Positions 34,405 to 41,884 of a stretch of DNA of 42,547 nucleotides are shown here, piece by piece. Under the pieces are notes generated by a model. The model had not been told where the DNA came from, made no database searches, and saw nothing but the letters and a program-made list of their open reading frames with translations. The stretch's first letter is position 1. Each line of letters begins with the position of its first letter. The DNA lies in assembly GCA_947624375.1 (NCBI GenBank), contig CANQKD010000018.1:1-42547 (forward strand), written 5' to 3'. Source of the stretch: an uncultured Clostridia bacterium (GTDB lineage: Bacteria; Bacillota; Clostridia; Oscillospirales; Ruminococcaceae). The translations under genes and the position numbers were made by a program.

Positions 34405-36498
34405 ATGCGATTTGCAAAAACTGTGGTAAAATGGCGTGTTCCTATTCTGATAGCCGCGGTACTTTTGATGATACCGTCTGTTTTCGGCATTATAGGCACG
34501 CGCATAAATTACGATATGCTCACCTATCTGCCCGAGGATATGGAAACTGTAGCAGGTCAGGGCGAGCTTATGGAGGACTTCGGCAAGGGCGCGTTTTCGT
34601 TCATAATTGTTGAAGATATGAAACCGAAAGATGTTGCCGCGCTGAAAGAAAAGATCGAGGGCATAGACCATGTTGATACCGCGCTGTGGTATGACTCTCT
34701 TGCAGATATAACGGTTCCTATGGAGCTTTTGCCCGACAGCATATACGACGAGTTCAACAGCGAAAACTCAACAATGATCGCTGTTTTCTTTGATACCTCC
34801 ACATCTTCCGACCTTACAATGCAAGCCATACGCGATATACGCAAGGCGGCAGGGGAGCAGTGCTTTGTTTCGGGGCTTTCGGCAATGGTAACAGACCTTA
34901 AAGACCTGTGCGAGAGGGAAGAACCGATATATGTAGGCATTGCGGTTGTGCTTGCCTGCGTTGTAATGCTGCTGTTTCTGGATAGCTGGCTGGTGCCGTT
35001 CGTGTTCCTTGCAAGTATCGCGATGATGATAATACTTAACCTTGGCACAAACTACTTTATGGGCGAAATTTCGTACATAACAAAGGCGCTGTCGGCGGTG
35101 CTGCAGCTTGCGGTAACAATGGACTACTCAATATTTTTGTGGCACAGCTACAACGAGCAGCAAACAAAATTCAGCGACAACAAAGAGGCTATGGCTGCTG
35201 CTATAAAAGAAACGCTCACTTCGGTAGTCGGCAGTTCGATAACAACGGTAGCAGGCTTTATAGCGCTGTGCTTTATGTCGTTCACCATGGGCAAAGATCT
35301 GGGCATTGTAATGGCAAAGGGCGTAATACTTGGCGTTCTTGGCTGCGTTACGGTGCTGCCCGCAATGCTTCTGGTGCTTGATAAGCCTTTGCAGAAAACA
35401 AAACATCGCTCGCTCATACCGGATATGCACGGCTTTGCAAAAGGCGCGGTGAGAATATTCCCTGTGTTTTTGATAGCCTTTGCGCTGATAATACCACCTG
35501 CCTGCTACGGCTACAGCAAGACCAACGACGAAGTTTACTATAACCTGGCAGACAGCCTGCCCGAAGATATGGCGTACATGATAGCGAACAGCAAGCTGTC
35601 GGAGGATTTTGACATTGCCTCTACTCATATGGTTTTGGTAAGCGCAGACCTTTCGCCGAAAGCGGTCAAAAATATGACCGATGAAATGGAAAAGGTAGAC
35701 GGCGTTAAGTATGTGCTGGGGCTGGAGTCTGTAATAGGCTCGCGAGTGCCGCAGGAGATGATACCGCAGTCAGTACTCAGCGTGTTAAAGAGCGATAAAT
35801 GGGAGCTACTTTTGATAAATTCGCGGTACAAAGTCGCAGGTGAAGAGGTAGGCAAGCAGATAGATGAGCTGAACGCCATTTTGAAAAAGTACGACAGCGG
35901 CGGTATGCTCATAGGAGAAGCGCCTTGCACGAAAGATCTTATAGACGTTACCTCGCGAGATTTTCAGGTAGTGAACTTTATATCGATAATCGCAATTTTT
36001 GTGATCATCGCGCTGGTTGAAAAGAGCATATCTCTGCCGTTCATACTGATAGCTGTAATAGAGTCGGCAATATTTGTAAACCTGGGTTTGCCGCATTATC
36101 TCGGTCAGAGTCTGCCGTTCATAGCGCCTATATGCATAAGCACGATACAGCTTGGCGCAACGGTCGATTACGCGATACTTATGACAACAAGATACAAGAC
36201 TGAGCGCATAAACGGTCAAAGCAAGAGAGAGGCAGTGCAGACCGCGTTGGCAACGTCCATACCGTCAATAATCGTATCTGGTATGGGACTGTTTGCGGCA
36301 ACATTCGGCGTGGCACTCTATTCGGACATAGATATGATAGGTTCTATCTGTATGCTGCTTGCGCGCGGCGCTGTGATAAGCATGGTGGCTGTAATATTCG
36401 TTCTGCCTGCGCTTTTGATGCTTTGCGATAAACTGGTGTGCGTTACAACTATGGGTATGCGGCATACACGGCAGATAAATTCATTCACACGGAGGTAA
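34405..36498 (+). CDS. MMPL/RND-family exporter
   Basis: A 697-residue inner-membrane transporter. The topology is that of RND/MMPL proteins of Firmicutes: one helix at 8-28, a large outside loop (about 35-175) starting INYDMLTYLPEDM, five helices (about 175-330), then a second half with the same plan (helix near 347-367, outer loop about 370-525, helices about 527-680). TMDYSIFLWHSY and ATVDYAILMTTRYK are the paired charged motifs in the mid-membrane helices that carry protons. It is 5 bases from the secreted partner. Likely substrate is a lipid, lipopeptide or amphiphile; not shown. GGAGAG precedes the ATG. Confidence 0.92.
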   Translation: MRFAKTVVKWRVPILIAAVLLMIPSVFGIIGTRINYDMLTYLPEDMETVAGQGELMEDFGKGAFSFIIVEDMKPKDVAALKEKIEGIDHVDTALWYDSLADITVPMELLPDSIYDEFNSENSTMIAVFFDTSTSSDLTMQAIRDIRKAAGEQCFVSGLSAMVTDLKDLCEREEPIYVGIAVVLACVVMLLFLDSWLVPFVFLASIAMMIILNLGTNYFMGEISYITKALSAVLQLAVTMDYSIFLWHSYNEQQTKFSDNKEAMAAAIKETLTSVVGSSITTVAGFIALCFMSFTMGKDLGIVMAKGVILGVLGCVTVLPAMLLVLDKPLQKTKHRSLIPDMHGFAKGAVRIFPVFLIAFALIIPPACYGYSKTNDEVYYNLADSLPEDMAYMIANSKLSEDFDIASTHMVLVSADLSPKAVKNMTDEMEKVDGVKYVLGLESVIGSRVPQEMIPQSVLSVLKSDKWELLLINSRYKVAGEEVGKQIDELNAILKKYDSGGMLIGEAPCTKDLIDVTSRDFQVVNFISIIAIFVIIALVEKSISLPFILIAVIESAIFVNLGLPHYLGQSLPFIAPICISTIQLGATVDYAILMTTRYKTERINGQSKREAVQTALATSIPSIIVSGMGLFAATFGVALYSDIDMIGSICMLLARGAVISMVAVIFVLPALLMLCDKLVCVTTMGMRHTRQINSFTRR

Positions 36499-36503
36499 TT
36501 ATT

Positions 36504-38699
36504 ATGATACATATCAAAAATGCGTTATTGAAAACTCTTGCGGTCTCGGTATGCGCGGCTTTGGCGGCAGGCGGTGCATATGCCCTATCTCCCGAAAAGC
36601 AGGAAGATACCGAAAAAGTTACTAAAGAAACAACGGTCGCGGCAGCTTCTGAAGATACAGGTGCAGTCAAAGACGAGACTGTTTACGTTCTTGCAGGTGC
36701 AGACGGCAGCGTGCAGAAGATAATAGTAAGCGACTGGCTGAAAAATACTCTCGGCGCGCAGCAGCTTAGTGACAGCACCACACTTACCGATGTTGAGAAC
36801 GTAAAAGGCGACGAAAGCTTTGCCTCGGGCAACTGGGAAGCGCAAGGCAATGATATTTATTATCAGGGCAACAGTAACAAAGATCTACCTGTTAGTATGA
36901 AAGTTACATACAAGCTTGACGGCAAGGAAGTTTCGCCGCAGGAGCTTTTGGGCAAGAGCGGCAAGGTAACTATCCGTTTTGATTACACAAACAACAGCTA
37001 TGAAACTGTTGAGATAGGCGGCAAGCAGGAGAAAATTTATGTGCCGTTCGTTATGCTTACGGGCATGATGCTCGATAACGAGGTGTTCAGAAATATTGAG
37101 GTTACAAACGGCAAACTTATAAACGACGGCGACCGCAGCGTGGTGGTCGGCATGGCTTTTCCGTCGCTGCAAGAAAATCTTGCGATTGACAAAGAGCAGG
37201 TTGAAATACCCGAATTTATAGAGATAACTGCCGATGCAAATAACTTTGCTTTCGGTATGACTATAACGGTCGCTACAAACGAGCCGTTCAGCAAGCTTGA
37301 TATTGATACCCTGAGCGATACATCAGACCTTGACAGCTCTATGCAGGAAATGACCGATGCAATGAATGCGCTTCTTGACGGTTCGGCGCAGCTTTATGAC
37401 GGTCTGGAAACTCTTCTTGAAAAGGCAGGGGAGCTTTCTGAGGGTGTAGATAAGCTTGCGGCAGGCTCTCAGGAGCTTAAAAACGGCTGTGATACCTTAA
37501 ATAGCGGCGCAGGCACACTTCAAAGCGGCGCACAGCAGCTCAGCGACGGGCTGAATACTCTTTCTGCAAATAACGATACTCTGAACGGCGGCGCAAAGCA
37601 GGTGTTTGAAACGCTGCTCTCTGCTGCCGATACTCAGATAGCCGCCGCAGGGCTTAAAGTGGCAAAGCTCACTATTGAAAACTATGCAAAAGTGCTTGAT
37701 GAAACTATTGCTTCTTTAGACAAAAACACTGTGTATCAGCAGGCTTTAGATACCGTTACAAAGGCGGTAGAAGAAAAGCGCGGCTATATAACACAGCAGG
37801 TGACAGCGGCAGTAAAGCAGCAGGTAACAGAGCAGGTAACGGCAGCAGTTAATCAGCAGGTAAGCGAAAAAGTTACCGCCGCGGTAAGAGAAACTGTAAG
37901 AGCCGCTGTATTGCAAAATGTTTTGAATATGACTACAGAAGACTATGAAAAGGCGGTCGCGGCAGGAATTATTGACACAGCCACCGCCGCGCAGATAAAT
38001 GCCGCCGTAGATCAGCAGATGAAAAGCAAAGATGTACAGCAGCAGATACAGGCAAACATCACCGCGCAGATGAAGTCGCAGGAAATTCAAGATACTATAG
38101 CCGCCAACACCGATGCGCAGATGAAAACCGCCGCGGTAAAGAAAACTATTGCAGACAACGTTGAAGCGCAGGTGAAGAAAGCCGTCTCTGATAATATGGC
38201 ATCCGATGAGGTGCAAAGCAAACTTGCAGCCGCCGCAGAGGGCGCAAAGTCGCTGGCGGAGCTGAAAAAGTCGCTTGACAGCTACAATACGTTCTATCTG
38301 GGTCTGCAAACGTATACCAAAGGCGTTTCGGACGCGGCGGCAGGGGCGGCAGCTCTTGAAAGCGGCAGCAGCGACCTGAAAGAAGGTGCGCAAAAGCTGT
38401 GCAGCGGCGCGCAGGAGCTTAATAACGGCGTGCTTACGCTTAAAGAGTCAGTGCCTGCACTTACCGAGGGCGTAACGCAGCTTCGTGACGGCGCACAGCA
38501 GCTGAGCGACGGGCTGAAACAGTTCAACAGCGAGGGCATACAAAAGATAGTCAGCGCCCTTGACGGCGACCTCGGCGGATTGATAGAGCGGCTGAAAGCG
38601 ACCGTCAGCGTGTCGCAAAACTATAATAACTTCTCCGGCATAGAAAGCGGTATGAGCGGTCAGGTACGCTTCATTTACCGAACGGAGGAAATTGAGTAA
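36504..38699 (+). CDS. Secreted YhgE/Pip-like partner of the exporter
   Basis: A 731-residue exported protein. ATG 36504 has GGAGG eight bases upstream. Residues about 5-27 are a signal peptide or anchor (LLKTLAVSVCAALAAGGAYA). A beta-rich domain follows (about 60-280, KVTIRFDYTNNSYETVEIGG). From about 300 there are YhgE-type pseudo-repeats, small units such as GAGTLQSGAQQLSDGLNTL and GAAALESGSSDLKEGAQKL. Between them is a long coiled coil with many Gln/Ala/Val units (about 420-590, QQVTAAVKQQVTEQVTAAV). Unlike YhgE/Pip it has no C-terminal ABC-2-type helices; those may be supplied by the MMPL exporter. Some residue repeats come from short DNA repeats. Confidence 0.82.
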   Translation: MIHIKNALLKTLAVSVCAALAAGGAYALSPEKQEDTEKVTKETTVAAASEDTGAVKDETVYVLAGADGSVQKIIVSDWLKNTLGAQQLSDSTTLTDVENVKGDESFASGNWEAQGNDIYYQGNSNKDLPVSMKVTYKLDGKEVSPQELLGKSGKVTIRFDYTNNSYETVEIGGKQEKIYVPFVMLTGMMLDNEVFRNIEVTNGKLINDGDRSVVVGMAFPSLQENLAIDKEQVEIPEFIEITADANNFAFGMTITVATNEPFSKLDIDTLSDTSDLDSSMQEMTDAMNALLDGSAQLYDGLETLLEKAGELSEGVDKLAAGSQELKNGCDTLNSGAGTLQSGAQQLSDGLNTLSANNDTLNGGAKQVFETLLSAADTQIAAAGLKVAKLTIENYAKVLDETIASLDKNTVYQQALDTVTKAVEEKRGYITQQVTAAVKQQVTEQVTAAVNQQVSEKVTAAVRETVRAAVLQNVLNMTTEDYEKAVAAGIIDTATAAQINAAVDQQMKSKDVQQQIQANITAQMKSQEIQDTIAANTDAQMKTAAVKKTIADNVEAQVKKAVSDNMASDEVQSKLAAAAEGAKSLAELKKSLDSYNTFYLGLQTYTKGVSDAAAGAAALESGSSDLKEGAQKLCSGAQELNNGVLTLKESVPALTEGVTQLRDGAQQLSDGLKQFNSEGIQKIVSALDGDLGGLIERLKATVSVSQNYNNFSGIESGMSGQVRFIYRTEEIE

Positions 38700-38799
38700 A
38701 GCAACAGAGTAAAAATATCATTGTTTCGCTTTTTATGTTATAATGATAAAAGAGTTTAGGAGTAAGCGAAATATTTTCTTAAAAACTTCCACTGTCGTT

Positions 38800-38909
38800 A
38801 CACCGGGCAGGGTAGTGTGTTTGCCCGTTAATATTTTTATATATCAGCAAAGAGAAAGCCGCAGATCATTCTGCGGCTATTTTTATGCGCTTTTGAGGAA
38901 CACAGGCAC
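38800..38909 (+). repeat. Dispersed repeat B, copy 2, with exporter-operon terminator
   Basis: Homologous to 31041-31150, with the extra left part TCCACTGTCGTT (38788-38799). AGCCGCAG (38857-38864) and CTGCGGCT (38871-38878) form an 8-bp stem followed by ATTTTTATG, probably terminating the exporter operon, which ends 158 bases before. Confidence 0.75.
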
Positions 38910-38926
38910 ATTCGCATCGAACGCCT

Positions 38927-39026
38927 ATCACAACTTTTGCGATATCTGTTCATAATAGTCTCTGTATCTACTGTAAATAGGTACTGTTGTTGCCTATAGA
39001 AATCGCAACACCTGCAAAAGGATGAG
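38927..39026 (+). repeat. Dispersed repeat A, copy 3 (diverged)
   Basis: Recognisable by ACTTTTGCGATATCTGTTC, TCTGTATCTACTGTAAATAG, GGTACTGTTGTTG and CCTGCAAAAGGA in the same order as copies 1 and 2, but with many changes and at least one indel. On the minus strand it reads QQQYLFTVDTETIMNRYRKS in one frame, keeping the peptide seen in copy 2 with several third-base changes. Confidence 0.7.
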
Positions 39027-39033
39027 AATCTTC

Positions 39034-39105
39034 TACTATCTGACAGTCTGCAAAAAGGACGATATTCGCTTTACTTTCAAGGACGGAACGGAAATAAAGG
39101 CGTAA
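39034..39105 (+). pseudogene. Possible C-terminal remnant of a large serine recombinase
   Basis: The frame ending TAA at 39103-39105 reads YYLTVCKKDDIRFTFKDGTE and ends IKA. This resembles the last strand pair of Clostridia large serine recombinases, which often finish with an FxFKxGTEI motif. No start or catalytic domain remains; it joins directly to repeat A copy 3. The similarity is from memory and the piece is short. Confidence 0.3.
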
Positions 39106-39122
39106 CAGAATAAGGCAAAGGC

Positions 39123-39151
39123 AGCACTCGGAAGAAATTTCGAGTGCTTTT
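39123..39151 (+). terminator. Intrinsic terminator-like hairpin
   Basis: GCACTCG (39124-39130) pairs with CGAGTGC (39141-39147), followed by TTTT. It follows the recombinase remnant and may be its old terminator; it could also slow minus-strand transcripts leaving the branching-enzyme gene. Confidence 0.55.
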
Positions 39152-39193
39152 AAATGTTTGCGAATGTAACTTATTTTAAGCTGATAATACAAC

Positions 39194-40975
39194 CTATTTA
39201 GCACGTGATTTTTCGTACAATCTTCCCGAAAATGACGGAATAGATAATATAAACTTCCCTTTTTTACCTGTTACAGATTTTGACAGAATTGAGTTTCCGC
39301 CATATTTTTGTTCATCTGTATCAAGCAAAGTGACAAGTTCTTGAGCGTCCTCAATTTCCATTTCATAATCGGCAATTTTATCGGAAAAGTTAAATACTGC
39401 GATCAATGTCTGTTCCTTGCTTTTGCGCAGAAAAGAGTAAACACATTTCTTTTCAAGATGACAGTCGATCCACTTAAAGCTGTCCTCATCGTAATCGTCC
39501 CAAAGTGCAGGATTGTTTAGGTATATGTGATTAAGTTCTCTGATATATTTGTAAAAGGCGTCGTGAATAGGATAATGAAGCATATCAAAATCTTGACCTC
39601 TGTTTTCATTCCATTCACGGAATTGAGCAAACTCTCCTCCCATAAAGTTCAATTTCTTTCCGGGGTGTGCCGTCATATATAGATACAAGGCTCTTGCTTG
39701 TGGAAATTTCTGTTCATAATCCCCGTTCATTTTCTGAATTATCGTCGCTTTACCGTGAACATTCTCATCGTGAGAAAACGGCAGTATAAATCTTTCGCTT
39801 TGAAAGTACATCATACTGAAAGTAAGTTTGTGGTACTGCGCTGCCCTGTCATATGGAGCAAGGCGAAAATAATCAAGAGTATCATTCATCCACCCCATAT
39901 CCCACTTATAGTCAAATCCAAGACCGCCTTCATTTACCGCACCAGTTACGTTAGGGTAAGCCGACGAGTCCTCTGCGATAAGCATTACATCAGGAAATCT
40001 TTCTTTCAGACCGCTGTTCAGATTTTTGATAAATTTAATAGCAGACCGATTTTCACCGCGTTCTTTATTACCTTGCCAGTAAAGTAAATTACTTACTGCT
40101 TCAAATCGCAGCCCGTCAAAATGAAATTCACTAAGCCAATAGCAAGCTGCGGATTGAAGAAAACTGCACACTTCACCGCGGGAGTGCATAAAATTGCAGC
40201 TTCCCCATTCGCTGTACCCAACATCGGAGTAAGGATATTCATACAAAGCTGTCCCGTCATAGTTCCACAGCGCATAATCATCAACGGCAAAGTGGACAGG
40301 TACAAAATCTATAATAACACCGATATTATTTTTGTGGCATTTATTAACAAAAGTTCTTAGTTCATCAGGCTTACCGTATCGAGATGTAGGTGAAAATAAC
40401 CCCGTTGCCTGATAACCCCAAGACGCGTCAGACGGATATTCGTTAAGGGGCATAAGTTCCACATAATTGTAGCCGTTTTCTTTGATATAGGGTATCAGCA
40501 CATCTGCAAGTTCGGCATAGGAGTACAGTTCTCCGTTATCTTTTCTTTTCCAGGAGCCGAAATGTATCTCGTAAATGTTGACGGGTTTTTCAAAATGTTT
40601 TCCTCTGCTGTTCAGCCATTTCTTATCACGGAATAATGATGTATTCAATTTTGCTATGCGCGAGGCATTCCCCGGACGAAGTTCCGAATAAAAAGCATAT
40701 GGATCGCAATGGTCAATATATGAGCCGTCTTTTTTGTAAATACGGTACTTATACATCTGCCACTCTGATGTGTTTGAAATAACACACTCCCAAAAGTTGC
40801 CGTCATATATTTTGTTCATCGGCGTTTCCGTCCAGCTGTTAAATTCGCCTATTACGGAGATCTTTTTCGCGTTCGGTGCAAAGGTGCGAAAAGTAGTAAC
40901 GCCATTATCAAAATGCGCGCCAAGAAAACGATATGCCTCAAACTCGCTGCCCATATAGAAATTGTAAAAATCCAT
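39194..40975 (-). CDS. glgB: Glycogen-branching-enzyme homologue with D-to-E nucleophile change
   Basis: A 593-residue GH13 protein with a GAGGTG ribosome site. A CBM48-type N-terminal domain (about 15-105) precedes the TIM barrel and a C-terminal beta domain. GH13 regions are visible: region I DFVPVHF, region II DGLRFEA, region III LIAEDSS (E335) and region IV FSHDENVHG (H402, D403). In branching enzymes region II reads DGLRxDAV, with the Asp as nucleophile; here codon 292 (complement of 40100-40102) is GAA, Glu. The rest, such as YWQGNKERGENRSAIKFIKN and GLGFDYKWDMGWMNDTL, is closely branching-enzyme-like, so the fold is intact. It may be inactive, very slow, or changed in role, for example as a glycogen-binding or regulatory protein. 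It is divergently transcribed from a TetR gene. Confidence 0.9.
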   Translation of the reverse strand: MDFYNFYMGSEFEAYRFLGAHFDNGVTTFRTFAPNAKKISVIGEFNSWTETPMNKIYDGNFWECVISNTSEWQMYKYRIYKKDGSYIDHCDPYAFYSELRPGNASRIAKLNTSLFRDKKWLNSRGKHFEKPVNIYEIHFGSWKRKDNGELYSYAELADVLIPYIKENGYNYVELMPLNEYPSDASWGYQATGLFSPTSRYGKPDELRTFVNKCHKNNIGVIIDFVPVHFAVDDYALWNYDGTALYEYPYSDVGYSEWGSCNFMHSRGEVCSFLQSAACYWLSEFHFDGLRFEAVSNLLYWQGNKERGENRSAIKFIKNLNSGLKERFPDVMLIAEDSSAYPNVTGAVNEGGLGFDYKWDMGWMNDTLDYFRLAPYDRAAQYHKLTFSMMYFQSERFILPFSHDENVHGKATIIQKMNGDYEQKFPQARALYLYMTAHPGKKLNFMGGEFAQFREWNENRGQDFDMLHYPIHDAFYKYIRELNHIYLNNPALWDDYDEDSFKWIDCHLEKKCVYSFLRKSKEQTLIAVFNFSDKIADYEMEIEDAQELVTLLDTDEQKYGGNSILSKSVTGKKGKFILSIPSFSGRLYEKSRAK

Positions 40976-41005
40976 ATTTTCACCTCAAAAGTTATCCAAC
41001 GGCAG

Positions 41006-41035
41006 TTGCCTTTTTTCTACTGATCATAGTATAAT
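41006..41035 (+). promoter_or_regulatory. Promoter of TetR gene 2
   Basis: TTGCCT (41006-41011), 18 bases, TATAAT (41030-41035), 80 bases before ATG 41115. The palindrome GTTATAAC at 41067-41074 lies in the leader. Confidence 0.5.
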
Positions 41036-41056
41036 AGAAAATGAAGAAAAACTCAA
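41028..41056 (-). promoter_or_regulatory. Promoter of the branching-enzyme homologue
   Basis: On the minus strand TTGAGT (41051-41056), 17 bases, TATACT (41028-41033). Its -10 box overlaps that of the divergent TetR gene, so one bound regulator or polymerase would affect both genes. Confidence 0.5.
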
Positions 41057-41114
41057 CCGTCATTTTGTTATAACTGTTGGAAAACCGACCGATTTAGAAA
41101 ATAGTGGGGTAATT

Positions 41115-41642
41115 ATGGATAAGAGAATAGAAAAAACGAAAAACGGAATATTCAATGCTTTCATTGAGCTGCGGTCTAAGAAACCGTTAGAGCGTATCAG
41201 CGTAAAGGAACTTTGTGAACTTGCTAACATTAACAAGTCCACATTCTACGCGCATTATCTTGATATTTACGACCTGTCTGACAAGATCGAAAATGAGATA
41301 ACCGCACAGATAATGAATGAAATCAACGTTACCGACTTAATAAACAGACCTGAAAATCTGCCCAAACAGCTTGCTGTCCTCTATACTTCAAAGCGATCGC
41401 TTATCTCAACAATTTTTTCAGGGAGCAGAACGCAGGAATTGCCTAAAAAGATACTCAATGTGACAATGGAACGGATAAACGAAGTATACTCTGAACTCGC
41501 AGATGAAAAATTTAAAATAATGCTGACATACAGCGTTTACGGCGGCTATTATGCTTTCAATGAAAACAGGAATTGCCCCGAACAGTTTCTTATAAGTACA
41601 CTTGGCGAAATTTCTGAAAGGTTGTTTTTAGTAAAAAAATGA
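41115..41642 (+). CDS. TetR/AcrR-family regulator 2
   Basis: A 175-residue regulator with a TetR DNA-binding domain at about 3-50 (GIFNAFIELRSKKPLERISV, then KELCELANINKSTFYAHYLD) and a helical C-terminal domain. It is transcribed away from the branching-enzyme homologue with overlapping promoters, which makes it the likely regulator of that gene and of itself. GTTATAAC (41067-41074) or CAAC-GGCA-GTTG (40997-41008) could be its site. Its DNA-binding half is similar in plan to regulator 1 but not a close copy. Confidence 0.9.
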   Translation: MDKRIEKTKNGIFNAFIELRSKKPLERISVKELCELANINKSTFYAHYLDIYDLSDKIENEITAQIMNEINVTDLINRPENLPKQLAVLYTSKRSLISTIFSGSRTQELPKKILNVTMERINEVYSELADEKFKIMLTYSVYGGYYAFNENRNCPEQFLISTLGEISERLFLVKK

Positions 41643-41738
41643 ATACATAAACATTCAAAAGTATCAAGTCCTACTGCATTTTCAAGCAAAGCGACATTAT
41701 CATATTGCGAAAGCCACGGAATAAAGTCCAAAACCATA

Positions 41739-41775
41739 TGCGGTCACACAGTCCGCAGATCTTTTGTTTGTTTTT
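41739..41775 (+). terminator. Weak terminator after TetR gene 2
   Basis: TGCGG (41739-41743) pairs with CCGCA (41753-41757), followed by a T-rich run, CTTTTGTTTGTTTTT. The stem is short. Confidence 0.4.
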
Positions 41776-41825
41776 AACAATTATTAGTGGCAAAATATGT
41801 TTGTATCCACAAAAATGATTGAAAG

Positions 41826-41858
41826 TCATTGACTTATATTCAATGAACGTGATATAAT
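41826..41858 (+). promoter_or_regulatory. Promoter and operator-like palindrome of TetR gene 3
   Basis: TTGACT (41829-41834), 18 bases, TATAAT (41853-41858). An inverted repeat with arms TCATTG (41826-41831) and CAATGA (41841-41846) overlaps the -35 box and spacer, the right place for autorepression. Confidence 0.6.
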
Positions 41859-41884
41859 AAAATTGCAAAATGAGGGGTGATAAT

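Noticed and set aside
41641-41737. Minus-strand fragment beginning MVLDFIPWLSQYDNV
   Set aside because: Looks protein-like but is short, has no ribosome site and overlaps the end of TetR gene 2; no family recognised.
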